Of a stretch of DNA of 64,000 nucleotides, positions 1 to 6,951 are shown piece after piece. The DNA is from G965207045 sp965207045 (GTDB lineage Bacteria > Pseudomonadota > Alphaproteobacteria > Rickettsiales > Anaplasmataceae). The first letter of the stretch is position 1; each line of letters starts with the position of its first letter. The stretch covers positions 310,001-374,000 of the forward strand of contig OZ242261.1 of assembly GCA_965207045.1 (NCBI GenBank), read 5' to 3'. Made by a program: the position numbers and the translations under genes. The notes beneath the pieces were generated by a model that saw only the letters and a program-made list of their open reading frames with translations, had not been told where the DNA came from and did not search any database.

Positions 1-621
1 ATGTTGCCAATCTATAGGCGAGGTCCACAAACCACCCCATACAGTAAAGCCATTTTCTTTAAACAATCCTATTATATCCTCCACCATACCAGGGTGCTTT
101 TTGATGCGATTTATATAATCCTTGCCTCCACTGGGGATAAGAAGTATATTATCTGGATCTTGTGCGTTTATATATGGGTTTTGTACAATATTTACATCAA
201 TTGCTAAGCCGTATGAATGTATAGATAAAGCATGCCCTGCAGTAATTTTACGGCAATAGAAAGCAGAAGTAACATTTTTATTCTCCTCTTCAGCGGAAGA
301 CTCTAAAGGTAAGATATAAGCAATAGGAAATTTTTTATTAAATAGTTCTTTAAAAATAGTTACAACACTATCAGCAACAGCATCCATTACTATTATTTGT
401 CCATCATTGCGAATTTGACCATCAAAATCGTAGTGCGAAACTGTAATAAGTGATAACCTATCCAGATCTACTGGGCATTCTGGATTCCACATTTTTTGCC
501 TTTTTAGCTCTGATTTGATTTGTTCAGTTAGTGTTTCGATTTTAAAATTTTCTTTGGAATAAAGCTGAAACGGTGCAATATTAACAATAACCAATAATAA
601 TAACAATATTTTAGTGTACAT
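1..621 (-). CDS. M15-family zinc peptidase (D-Ala-D-Ala carboxypeptidase-like), partial
   Basis: The minus strand is open from an ATG at 619-621 for 207 codons to the window edge, so the C-terminus is missing. Residues 1-22 form a hydrophobic signal peptide, so the product is probably exported to the periplasm. Residues 133-142 read SIHSYGLAID, the SxHxxGxAxD zinc-binding motif of M15 peptidases (His135 and Asp142 as ligands). The last visible residues, SPIDWQH, fit the third-ligand His of the family. M15 enzymes cut D-Ala-D-Ala or L-Ala-D-Glu bonds in peptidoglycan. This suggests some peptidoglycan is made or trimmed, which agrees with the M23 peptidase at 12.7 kb. The exact specificity cannot be set without the end of the protein. 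Confidence 0.82.
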   Translation of the reverse strand, partial: MYTKILLLLLVIVNIAPFQLYSKENFKIETLTEQIKSELKRQKMWNPECPVDLDRLSLITVSHYDFDGQIRNDGQIIVMDAVADSVVTIFKELFNKKFPIAYILPLESSAEEENKNVTSAFYCRKITAGHALSIHSYGLAIDVNIVQNPYINAQDPDNILLIPSGGKDYINRIKKHPGMVEDIIGLFKENGFTVWGGLWTSPIDWQH

Positions 622-690
622 TAATATATATATTCTAAAATTTGCCGCAGTTTAATATCTTTTTGTGTTGAATGCAAGTTTAAATTCGGT

Positions 691-1338
691 ATGTTATACT
701 CAGAAAAAAATTACGGAATGGCTAAAAAATTTCATGAATTTTATAAAGCATTGGATGATAATGAACGAAGAAAAATAATTGAACAAGCTACTTGTGCATT
801 TGCAAAATTTTTGGATAGCCTTGAGATAGATTGGAAAAGTGATGAAGATACGGTAAAAACTCCTATGAGAGTAGCAAACATGTATGTAAATGACTTATTA
901 GAAGGGCGTTTTACTGAAAAGCCACAGATAAAGCAGTTGAAAGTAGATAATTTTTCAAATCTAGAAATAAAATTTTTTGGTCCTGTTAAAATCAGATCGA
1001 TTTGTAATCATCATTGTATGCCTTTTACTGGATCAATAGTTATAGGAATTAGTGGAGGTGAAAATATACTTGGAATAAGTCAATATAGTAATATGTGTAA
1101 TTGGTACGCGAAAAGGGGGCAATTACAGGAGAGATTAGGCTCTAATATATTGGATGAATTGACGCGATTGCATAAAAATGCTGAATTATCTGTTTTTATT
1201 CAGGCTCATCATACTTGTTTTTCCCATAGAGGAAATGGCTGTAATAGTAGTAAATTGTATACTGTACATAGTACGAAAAATTTTCATTTAAATGAAGTAT
1301 TTATTTCATCATGTCTTCGGCTAATACAAAATTCTTAG
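691..1338 (+). CDS. folE: GTP cyclohydrolase I, divergent
   Basis: Opens GTP to dihydroneopterin triphosphate, the first step of folate (and queuosine) synthesis. Zinc-site residues are visible: Cys105 with His107-His108 in SICNHHCMPF, and Cys176 in HHTCFSHRG. The core RGQLQERLG matches the family RxQxQERLT stretch. The usual CEHH is CNHH here, and the protein is otherwise divergent, so activity is likely but not certain. The ATG at 691 gives 215 aa; an ATG at 718 (MAKKFHEF) is an equally possible start. It overlaps the next gene by 28 bases, which suggests translational coupling with the reductase. Confidence 0.85.
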   Translation: MLYSEKNYGMAKKFHEFYKALDDNERRKIIEQATCAFAKFLDSLEIDWKSDEDTVKTPMRVANMYVNDLLEGRFTEKPQIKQLKVDNFSNLEIKFFGPVKIRSICNHHCMPFTGSIVIGISGGENILGISQYSNMCNWYAKRGQLQERLGSNILDELTRLHKNAELSVFIQAHHTCFSHRGNGCNSSKLYTVHSTKNFHLNEVFISSCLRLIQNS

Positions 1339-1829
1339 TATCAGTTGTTGTTTCGTCTGATTGGTTTATTGCTGATTCGGATGGTTACTTAAGTTTTTCC
1401 AGTTTAGAAGATAAGAAGTTTTTACGAGATATGATGTTAGGTGACAAAACAGATTGTTTTATTATTGGTAGGAAGACTTATGAAACAATGCAGGGTAGAA
1501 TAAATAAGCCTTATATTGTCTTGAGCAGGGAAGAAAAGAAAGTTGAGAAAAATAGAATATTTACAAGTTTTGCTGATATGATACAAGTGCTCACAAAGCG
1601 TAATCTTTGCAAGCCAATTGTTTTGGGTGGAAATGAAACCTATTTGACCTTTTTCAAAGGCAACTATAATTTAGAAATAAAAGTTGTAATAGAGAAGAAT
1701 ATACAATTATTAGACGGAAAAAAGTTCATTATCAGCAAAAAAGAAATAAAACATTTAATGACAAAGCAAGAAAATATTTCAGAAAATACAGTTGTAATAA
1801 CTTATAAACGTCCTAGAAGGGCATTTTAA
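1311..1829 (+). CDS. Dihydrofolate reductase / RibD C-terminal-like reductase
   Basis: A 172-aa NADPH-dependent reductase of the DHFR superfamily. Visible blocks are SVVVSSDWFIAD at the N-terminus, FIIGRKTYETM (cofactor region), YIVLSR, and the glycine pair in PIVLGGNETY. The N-terminal block looks more like the RibD C-terminal reductase than classical FolA. Its overlap with folE suggests a pterin or folate substrate, possibly as a substitute dihydrofolate reductase; that is inference. The stop overlaps the end of the convergent ebfC gene by 17 bases. The genome also carries ThyX, which forms little dihydrofolate, so a weak or atypical DHFR would be tolerated. Confidence 0.7.
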   Translation: MSSANTKFLVSVVVSSDWFIADSDGYLSFSSLEDKKFLRDMMLGDKTDCFIIGRKTYETMQGRINKPYIVLSREEKKVEKNRIFTSFADMIQVLTKRNLCKPIVLGGNETYLTFFKGNYNLEIKVVIEKNIQLLDGKKFIISKKEIKHLMTKQENISENTVVITYKRPRRAF

Positions 1830-2148
1830 AAGGTAAGCCCATATTGTTCATCATGCTAGACTCTGAATCACTATTTTTTTCATCTACTTGCTTTTTTGCA
1901 TTTTTTAATGCAGCTAAAACCAAATCTGATAAAACTTCCCAACTATCTTCGTCATCCTCTTCATCGTTTTCTTTTAATGCATCTGATATATATAACTCAG
2001 TAACGTCATAATTACCATTCATAACAACTTTGACTATGCCACCACCAGATTCACCAATTATCTCCATTTTGGCACGCTTGTGCTCTTCAGCTTTTTGCAT
2101 ATCAAGCATCTTCTTTTGCATACCCTTCATCATGCTACTAAAATCCAT
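1813..2148 (-). CDS. ebfC: YbaB/EbfC family nucleoid-associated protein
   Basis: A 111-aa member of the YbaB/EbfC DNA-binding family. Visible signs are the N-terminal MKGMQKKMLDMQKAEEH helix, the central GGGIVKVVMNGNYDV block and the acidic segment before the C-terminal helix, all typical of the fold. The family binds DNA as a dimer and affects nucleoid structure. It lies 11 bases downstream of dnaX on the same strand, the widespread dnaX-ybaB arrangement. recR, often third in that group, is not next to it. The 3' end overlaps the convergent reductase gene. Confidence 0.9.
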   Translation of the reverse strand: MDFSSMMKGMQKKMLDMQKAEEHKRAKMEIIGESGGGIVKVVMNGNYDVTELYISDALKENDEEDDEDSWEVLSDLVLAALKNAKKQVDEKNSDSESSMMNNMGLPFKMPF

Positions 2149-2159
2149 TTGTCCTCCAT

Positions 2160-3605
2160 TTATATTTTTCTTATATCAGTGATTTCTGCACCACTAAATT
2201 TTTGTATTATCTTATCTACTACAGGATAGCTTCTATTTTTGTCAATAATTTCTACTGTCCACTCATTGTTAGTAGAAGAATTTAGTAAATTTAGTAGCTT
2301 TTTCTTTACTTCGGATACCTGATTGATAGGTGAAATAACTTCTAATTTTACTGTGTTATTTTGAATCTCAGTGATCTGAAAATCATTTTCTAAGTACTTA
2401 CATAGTATTAATTCTCCTTTTTCCTTTAAAATATTAAAGATCATTTCTGTAGTGACTTTTTTTTGTTTTACACTATTTGATTGAAATTTTTTAATAATTT
2501 CGCTGGGAGAAGGCAAGGATGATAAATAGCATAGCCTTAACAAAATCATTTCAGCTGCAGCATGCGCATCTGGAGCAATCTTAGCTGTTTGTATTCCATT
2601 TAAGAGAACTTGCCACATCCTGTTGAGCAATTCTATAGATAGCATTTGGCTTTTGTTATTTGTATGATTTATTGTTTTAGTTATTTCTCTGTTGCTGTTT
2701 ATATCAGGACATATCTTCGCTTTGCTTAAAACATGAAGCATTTCAAGCATTTGATTAAGTATAGTAATTGGGTCGTTTCCAGCTAAGTATAAGTTGTTAA
2801 ACAACTCTAAAAGCCTTAAAGCATCTTTTGCAAGTATGAAATTGATTAGTGAGATTATCTTGTTTTGATTAGATAATCCTAAAACTTTTTCCACATGATA
2901 GGTATCGATATTACTATCGCTGTACATAATTAATTGTTCTAATATTGATAAAGCATCACGAACTGAGCCTTCTGATGCTTGGGAAACAATCTCTGCTGCT
3001 TCCTTGGTGATTGTAGCGTTTTCCTGTGCAGAGATTTTCTGTACATGATCAGATAAAGATTGATGTGTTATTCTATTCAAGTGAAAGCGTTGGCAACGAG
3101 AAATTATTGTAGCTGGAACTTTTTGCAGTTCGGTAGTTGCCAGAATAAATTTCACATGTTTGTATGGCTCTTCTAAATTTTTTAACAAAGCATTAAATGC
3201 ACTATTAGATAACATATGCACTTCATCGATGATATATATCTTAAATTTCGCTTGTGCAGGCAGATACTTAGCATTTTCTAGTATTGCTCTTATGTCTTCA
3301 ACACTCGTATTGCTTGCAGCATCCATTTCCAAAACATCTATGTGAATTGATTTTGTAATGTCTTGACAATGTGAGCATTGCATACATGGTTCATGGCTTG
3401 GTCTTGTTCCTTTATTTTTACAATTTATTGATTTTGCTATGATTCTAGCTAAACTGGTTTTTCCTATTCCATATGGGCCAGTTAATAAAAATGCACTTGA
3501 TACTCTATCTAACAGTATAGAATTACTAACTGTTTTTACCAATACGTCCTGTCCAATAACATCAGAAAAGATTAGGGGACGATACTTATTTGCCAGGTTG
3601 CTCAT
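2160..3605 (-). CDS. dnaX: DNA polymerase III subunit gamma/tau
   Basis: Clamp-loader ATPase of the replicative polymerase. From the start MSNLANKYRPLIF (ATG at 3603-3605, with AAGGA just upstream), the Walker A motif GPYGIGKTS is at about residues 43-51. Zinc-module cysteines follow (CMQCSHC), then DEVHML (Walker B) and the SRC sensor in IISRCQRF. The length of 482 aa is typical for reduced alphaproteobacteria. A longer reading from 3644 lacks family similarity in its first 13 residues, so the internal ATG is preferred. The C-terminal third is poorly conserved, as expected for the tau region. It probably forms an operon with ebfC. Confidence 0.95.
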   Translation of the reverse strand: MSNLANKYRPLIFSDVIGQDVLVKTVSNSILLDRVSSAFLLTGPYGIGKTSLARIIAKSINCKNKGTRPSHEPCMQCSHCQDITKSIHIDVLEMDAASNTSVEDIRAILENAKYLPAQAKFKIYIIDEVHMLSNSAFNALLKNLEEPYKHVKFILATTELQKVPATIISRCQRFHLNRITHQSLSDHVQKISAQENATITKEAAEIVSQASEGSVRDALSILEQLIMYSDSNIDTYHVEKVLGLSNQNKIISLINFILAKDALRLLELFNNLYLAGNDPITILNQMLEMLHVLSKAKICPDINSNREITKTINHTNNKSQMLSIELLNRMWQVLLNGIQTAKIAPDAHAAAEMILLRLCYLSSLPSPSEIIKKFQSNSVKQKKVTTEMIFNILKEKGELILCKYLENDFQITEIQNNTVKLEVISPINQVSEVKKKLLNLLNSSTNNEWTVEIIDKNRSYPVVDKIIQKFSGAEITDIRKI

Positions 3606-3648
3606 CTTGTCCTTAATTTTACATATTTGGGTTAAAAATGTCAAAAAT

Positions 3649-3677
3649 TTGATTTTTTGCCTGAAATATGCTAAAAT
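3649..3677 (+). promoter_or_regulatory. Predicted sigma70 promoter for the gene at 3701
   Basis: TTGATT at 3649-3654 and TAAAAT at 3672-3677 are separated by 17 bases, close to the housekeeping consensus. It lies in the divergent gap between dnaX and the hypothetical gene, and an AAGGG ribosome-binding site follows before the ATG at 3701. In such AT-rich DNA, chance matches are frequent. Confidence 0.45.
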
Positions 3678-3700
3678 ATAACTTTTAAAGGGTTAAGTAA

Positions 3701-4759
3701 ATGCAACCTATATTCAGCAAAGTAAAAAATTGGTTTCTTGACTTATTTAGTTTTAATCGACACAAATTAAAGCTTATTGGTTCATATTCTTTTGATAAGT
3801 ATGGTATTGCCATATCTTCATCAGCTAAGGTAAGGAATGCAAAAGAAATAGGTTTCGATTTTGCTCGACATAGTATTGATAACCAATCTTTACAAGACCT
3901 GGAAAAATTGCTTGCTAAAGAAATTAATATCAAGCCTTCTATCCAATTAAGTGATAAAATAAAAAAAAGTAAAGGTGATAATATTGAAGAATTAATGAAA
4001 GATGCAAAATCTGAGTTATTAGCACATAAGGTATTATCAAAGAAAGATAATCGAACAGCTCAAAATTTATATGCATTAGCATACATTATGGCAGATAAGG
4101 GGGCCATAATTCAAGTTGAAGATGCTCATGCACAAGGTTATAGAAAGTGTATAACAGTTTACGTTGATGATAACTGTCAAGATCCAGCAAAGGTAATAAG
4201 AATGGCCCTTAAAGGTATTGGTATAAAAAATGAAAATTATATAAAAGATGCCATTAATAAATTTTATAAAAAAGATCCAGTTGCTCATGATATTCCAACT
4301 TATACATTCCTTAATTCTGATAAGGCACAAAACAAGAGTCAGCCAAGAACAGAGTCCAAGATGGGAGGACAGCAGAGGAAATTAAGTGGAGGAGGTGTAG
4401 ATTCTTCTAATAGTGAGGAAATACATAGTATTCAAGGAGATGAGGTGTTGTGGGATGCAGCTAAAACAACGCTCGACAAAGATCAAAGAGGAAGATCGAG
4501 CAATAGAAAAGAATTAAATCTTAGTGAAATTGAAACTGTGAAGGGTTCACAGGATAAGATTAGAGATTTGCCTCCTAATGAATTTAGGAATATATATGAA
4601 AACATAACGGAAAAAAATTTGGAGAATTTACTAAATATTGTAAAGAAAGATAATCCTGAAAGTAGTTGTGCGTATGATGCTGAAAAGATTAGGAGGCCAG
4701 AAGATGCCCAAGATCCAGATAAACAATACAAAATAGGGAAGGCAGGGAAAGTCAAATGA
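3701..4759 (+). CDS. Hypothetical protein, charged C-terminal half
   Basis: 352 aa, not recognised. Residues 1-200 look folded, with the regular sequence LYALAYIMADKGAIIQVEDA near residue 125. From about residue 205 onward it is rich in Lys, Glu, Ser, Gln and Asp and probably disordered. There is no signal peptide or membrane segment. A good promoter and ribosome-binding site precede it. It is followed after 30 bases by another unrecognised gene on the same strand, and the two are probably cotranscribed. Rickettsiales often carry such lineage-specific proteins near housekeeping genes, some of them secreted effectors. Nothing here proves that role. Confidence 0.7.
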   Translation: MQPIFSKVKNWFLDLFSFNRHKLKLIGSYSFDKYGIAISSSAKVRNAKEIGFDFARHSIDNQSLQDLEKLLAKEINIKPSIQLSDKIKKSKGDNIEELMKDAKSELLAHKVLSKKDNRTAQNLYALAYIMADKGAIIQVEDAHAQGYRKCITVYVDDNCQDPAKVIRMALKGIGIKNENYIKDAINKFYKKDPVAHDIPTYTFLNSDKAQNKSQPRTESKMGGQQRKLSGGGVDSSNSEEIHSIQGDEVLWDAAKTTLDKDQRGRSSNRKELNLSEIETVKGSQDKIRDLPPNEFRNIYENITEKNLENLLNIVKKDNPESSCAYDAEKIRRPEDAQDPDKQYKIGKAGKVK

Positions 4760-4789
4760 TATTATTGATGGAATAGACAGGAGGTGAAA

Positions 4790-6115
4790 ATGCCAAAGGG
4801 TGAATCTGCACCAAAGAGGATTTTTGGACAATTAAAAAAGGAATGGAGAAAAGATACTTCAGAAAGAGAACTAATTAGTAATATTTTTATATTACCGGCA
4901 AAAGGGATAAAAAATGTTTTTGGTTTTCTTACTAGTACTTGGTTTGCAGATAGCAGAAGAATGGTTAAAGCAGAAGTCAATAGAGGAGATAAAGTTCAAA
5001 CTAAAATTGTAAGAGAAACTATTCGTGCACAAGAACATGTTGTTGCTCCACAAGAAGTTCTGAAGAATGGTAAATTAGTTTCAGATAGGTTCCATTTTGA
5101 TGGAAAGGATTATAGACTGACTCCGGTCATGAAAGAGAATAGAATTAGTCAGATTCGTAATAAAAATGGTGACAAGCTATATCATATTAATGGTTTTGGT
5201 GGCAATAAAGATGATGGTAGCAAGATAACAGTGATTTGGGTGGATATAAATGGAAAAATTGTACCTAATGGTGCTGGCCATGGAGTATTAAAAGTAACTG
5301 ATACACTTGTAAAAGCAATCTCACTAAAAGCAATAGATGAGAAGACAGGGAAAGAGTATGAACCACTTTGGTCAGCGCCAATATTAGGAAATTTGTTGAT
5401 TCCACATCCGCTGGACATATTAGTACGTGTTACAGGTCTTACAGCTATTACTATAAATTATGTTGGTGCTTCATTTAAGTGTATTGTTGATAATATCTTA
5501 GGTGGCTTATGCTTGAAGGCGAAGAAGATATTGGCAGAAACTTCCACATCTATGCAAGAATTGGAAGCACAAGGTGTTATAGGTAACAGGAAGTTGCATG
5601 TGAAGCTGTTTCATAGTTTTGAAAAAGGATTAGCTTCTCTTTGTGGTGCTGTTGGAGGTGTTCTAAAATTAGTTGGGGTCTTTACTAATGAAGTACTAAG
5701 AGTTTGCTCTGCTGTTATTTCTTCACCATCTGTTTTATGTGGAAGTGGATATCTTCAGGTTAAAAAGCAGCATTTTATTGATGTCTTTGTGAGCTTATTT
5801 CAGAATACAAAAGATGTAGTTTTATCTATTCCTGCTTCAGTTAATCCAGGTAATGTAAATAGTAAAAGCAAGTTAAATACTTCAGATGTTGAAAATAAAA
5901 TGGAGAAAAAATCTACAATAGAATATGTTACTGAAGGTATTGGTGGAAGAGAAAAACAAAAGCTGGCTACAGAAGCACAGAAAATAGGAAGAGAATTCAG
6001 GAAAGCTTGTGGGGAATTTTCAGGCGACTCTTCTGCTAAGAGTTTTGTAGATTTGATAGATTTAGCACGAAAGTCTGATGCTGTTGTGGTAAAAGATGTT
6101 GCTAGAGCAGCGTAG
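4790..6115 (+). CDS. Hypothetical protein with central hydrophobic segments
   Basis: 441 aa, not recognised. The start is set by a strong AGGAGG at 4779-4784, six bases before the ATG at 4790. Residues 1-60 are basic. The middle (about 195-330) holds several moderately hydrophobic stretches, for example LVRVTGLTAITINYVGASF and LCGAVGGVLKLVGVFTNEV, which may be membrane-associated or amphipathic helices. The C-terminal 90 residues are charged. It lies between an unrecognised gene and rnc, with four bases to rnc, so one transcript is likely. A host-membrane or inner-membrane protein are both possible; no function is claimed. Confidence 0.7.
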   Translation: MPKGESAPKRIFGQLKKEWRKDTSERELISNIFILPAKGIKNVFGFLTSTWFADSRRMVKAEVNRGDKVQTKIVRETIRAQEHVVAPQEVLKNGKLVSDRFHFDGKDYRLTPVMKENRISQIRNKNGDKLYHINGFGGNKDDGSKITVIWVDINGKIVPNGAGHGVLKVTDTLVKAISLKAIDEKTGKEYEPLWSAPILGNLLIPHPLDILVRVTGLTAITINYVGASFKCIVDNILGGLCLKAKKILAETSTSMQELEAQGVIGNRKLHVKLFHSFEKGLASLCGAVGGVLKLVGVFTNEVLRVCSAVISSPSVLCGSGYLQVKKQHFIDVFVSLFQNTKDVVLSIPASVNPGNVNSKSKLNTSDVENKMEKKSTIEYVTEGIGGREKQKLATEAQKIGREFRKACGEFSGDSSAKSFVDLIDLARKSDAVVVKDVARAA

Positions 6116-6119
6116 TATT

Positions 6120-6794
6120 ATGCTTGATCAATTGATAGAAATAATTAATTATAATTTTAGTAATAGAGAGCTTTTAGAAGAGGCGTTAACACATCCCAGT
6201 ACTAGTTATGTCAAAAAGTGTAAAAATTATCAGAGGTTGGAATTTTTGGGAGATTCAATTCTAAGTGCGATAATTGCTGATATGCTTTTTATGAAATTTC
6301 CAAATGAAAATGAGGGGGACCTTTCAAAAAGGCACATTGAGTTAGTAAAGGGTAAGACTTTGTCTCATTTGGCTAAAGCAATAGGTTTAGGAAACTATAT
6401 GTTAATGTCTGAAGGAGAGAAAAATAATGGTGGTGCACAAAATCTTAAAAATCTTGAAAACACTATGGAAGCATTGATAGGAGCAATATATGTGGATAGT
6501 GACTTTGAGAGAACAAAGGAATTTGTTGGTAAGTACTGGAAAACACTTATGTTGAGTATGGAAGTTCCTCCAGATAATGCTAAAAGTAAGCTACAAGAAT
6601 GGACACAAAGTCGCAATTTAGGTATTCCAACATATAAGGTTATAAAACGCACAGGTCCTTCGCATGAGCCACTTTTTACCATAGAGATTAGCTTAGAGGG
6701 TTTTAAAGCTGTAGTTGTAACGGCGAAGAACAAGCGCTCTGGAGAGCAATTGGCTGCAGAGATAATGTTGCAAAATGTTTTAGAGGAAGCTTAG
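6120..6794 (+). CDS. rnc: Ribonuclease III
   Basis: Double-strand RNA endonuclease for rRNA and mRNA processing. From the ATG at 6120 (224 aa), the signature YQRLEFLGDS spans residues 37-46, with catalytic Glu41 and Asp45. A second metal-binding segment, TMEALIGAIYVDS, follows. The C-terminal double-stranded-RNA-binding domain begins near NAKSKLQEWTQSR and ends with the usual basic and alanine-rich helix. An upstream in-frame start at 6096 would overlap the preceding gene and adds no family sequence. The common partner era is not adjacent; it lies at 50.3 kb. Confidence 0.96.
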   Translation: MLDQLIEIINYNFSNRELLEEALTHPSTSYVKKCKNYQRLEFLGDSILSAIIADMLFMKFPNENEGDLSKRHIELVKGKTLSHLAKAIGLGNYMLMSEGEKNNGGAQNLKNLENTMEALIGAIYVDSDFERTKEFVGKYWKTLMLSMEVPPDNAKSKLQEWTQSRNLGIPTYKVIKRTGPSHEPLFTIEISLEGFKAVVVTAKNKRSGEQLAAEIMLQNVLEEA

Positions 6795-6887
6795 GAATTG
6801 TTGGTTATAATATTACTTTATTTATTTAGTTCTTGTATTTATCAACTTATCTAATTGGCATATAAATGCTGATTATCTGAATAAGTA

Positions 6888-6916
6888 TTGAAAAAAAACA
6901 GCTTTATTATTATGCT
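6888..6916 (+). promoter_or_regulatory. Possible sigma70 promoter for sucA
   Basis: TTGAAA at 6888-6893 and TATGCT at 6911-6916 are 17 bases apart in the gap between rnc and sucA. An AGGAAG follows at 6936-6941. The match is moderate and the region very AT-rich. Confidence 0.3.
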
Positions 6917-6951
6917 ACTTTTTTATACAATTTTTAGGAAGTTTTGTTTTT

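Noticed and set aside
1..207. A 68-residue plus-strand opening at the left edge
   Set aside because: It lies antisense to the M15 peptidase frame, which shows clear zinc-site motifs; the plus-strand texture is poor.
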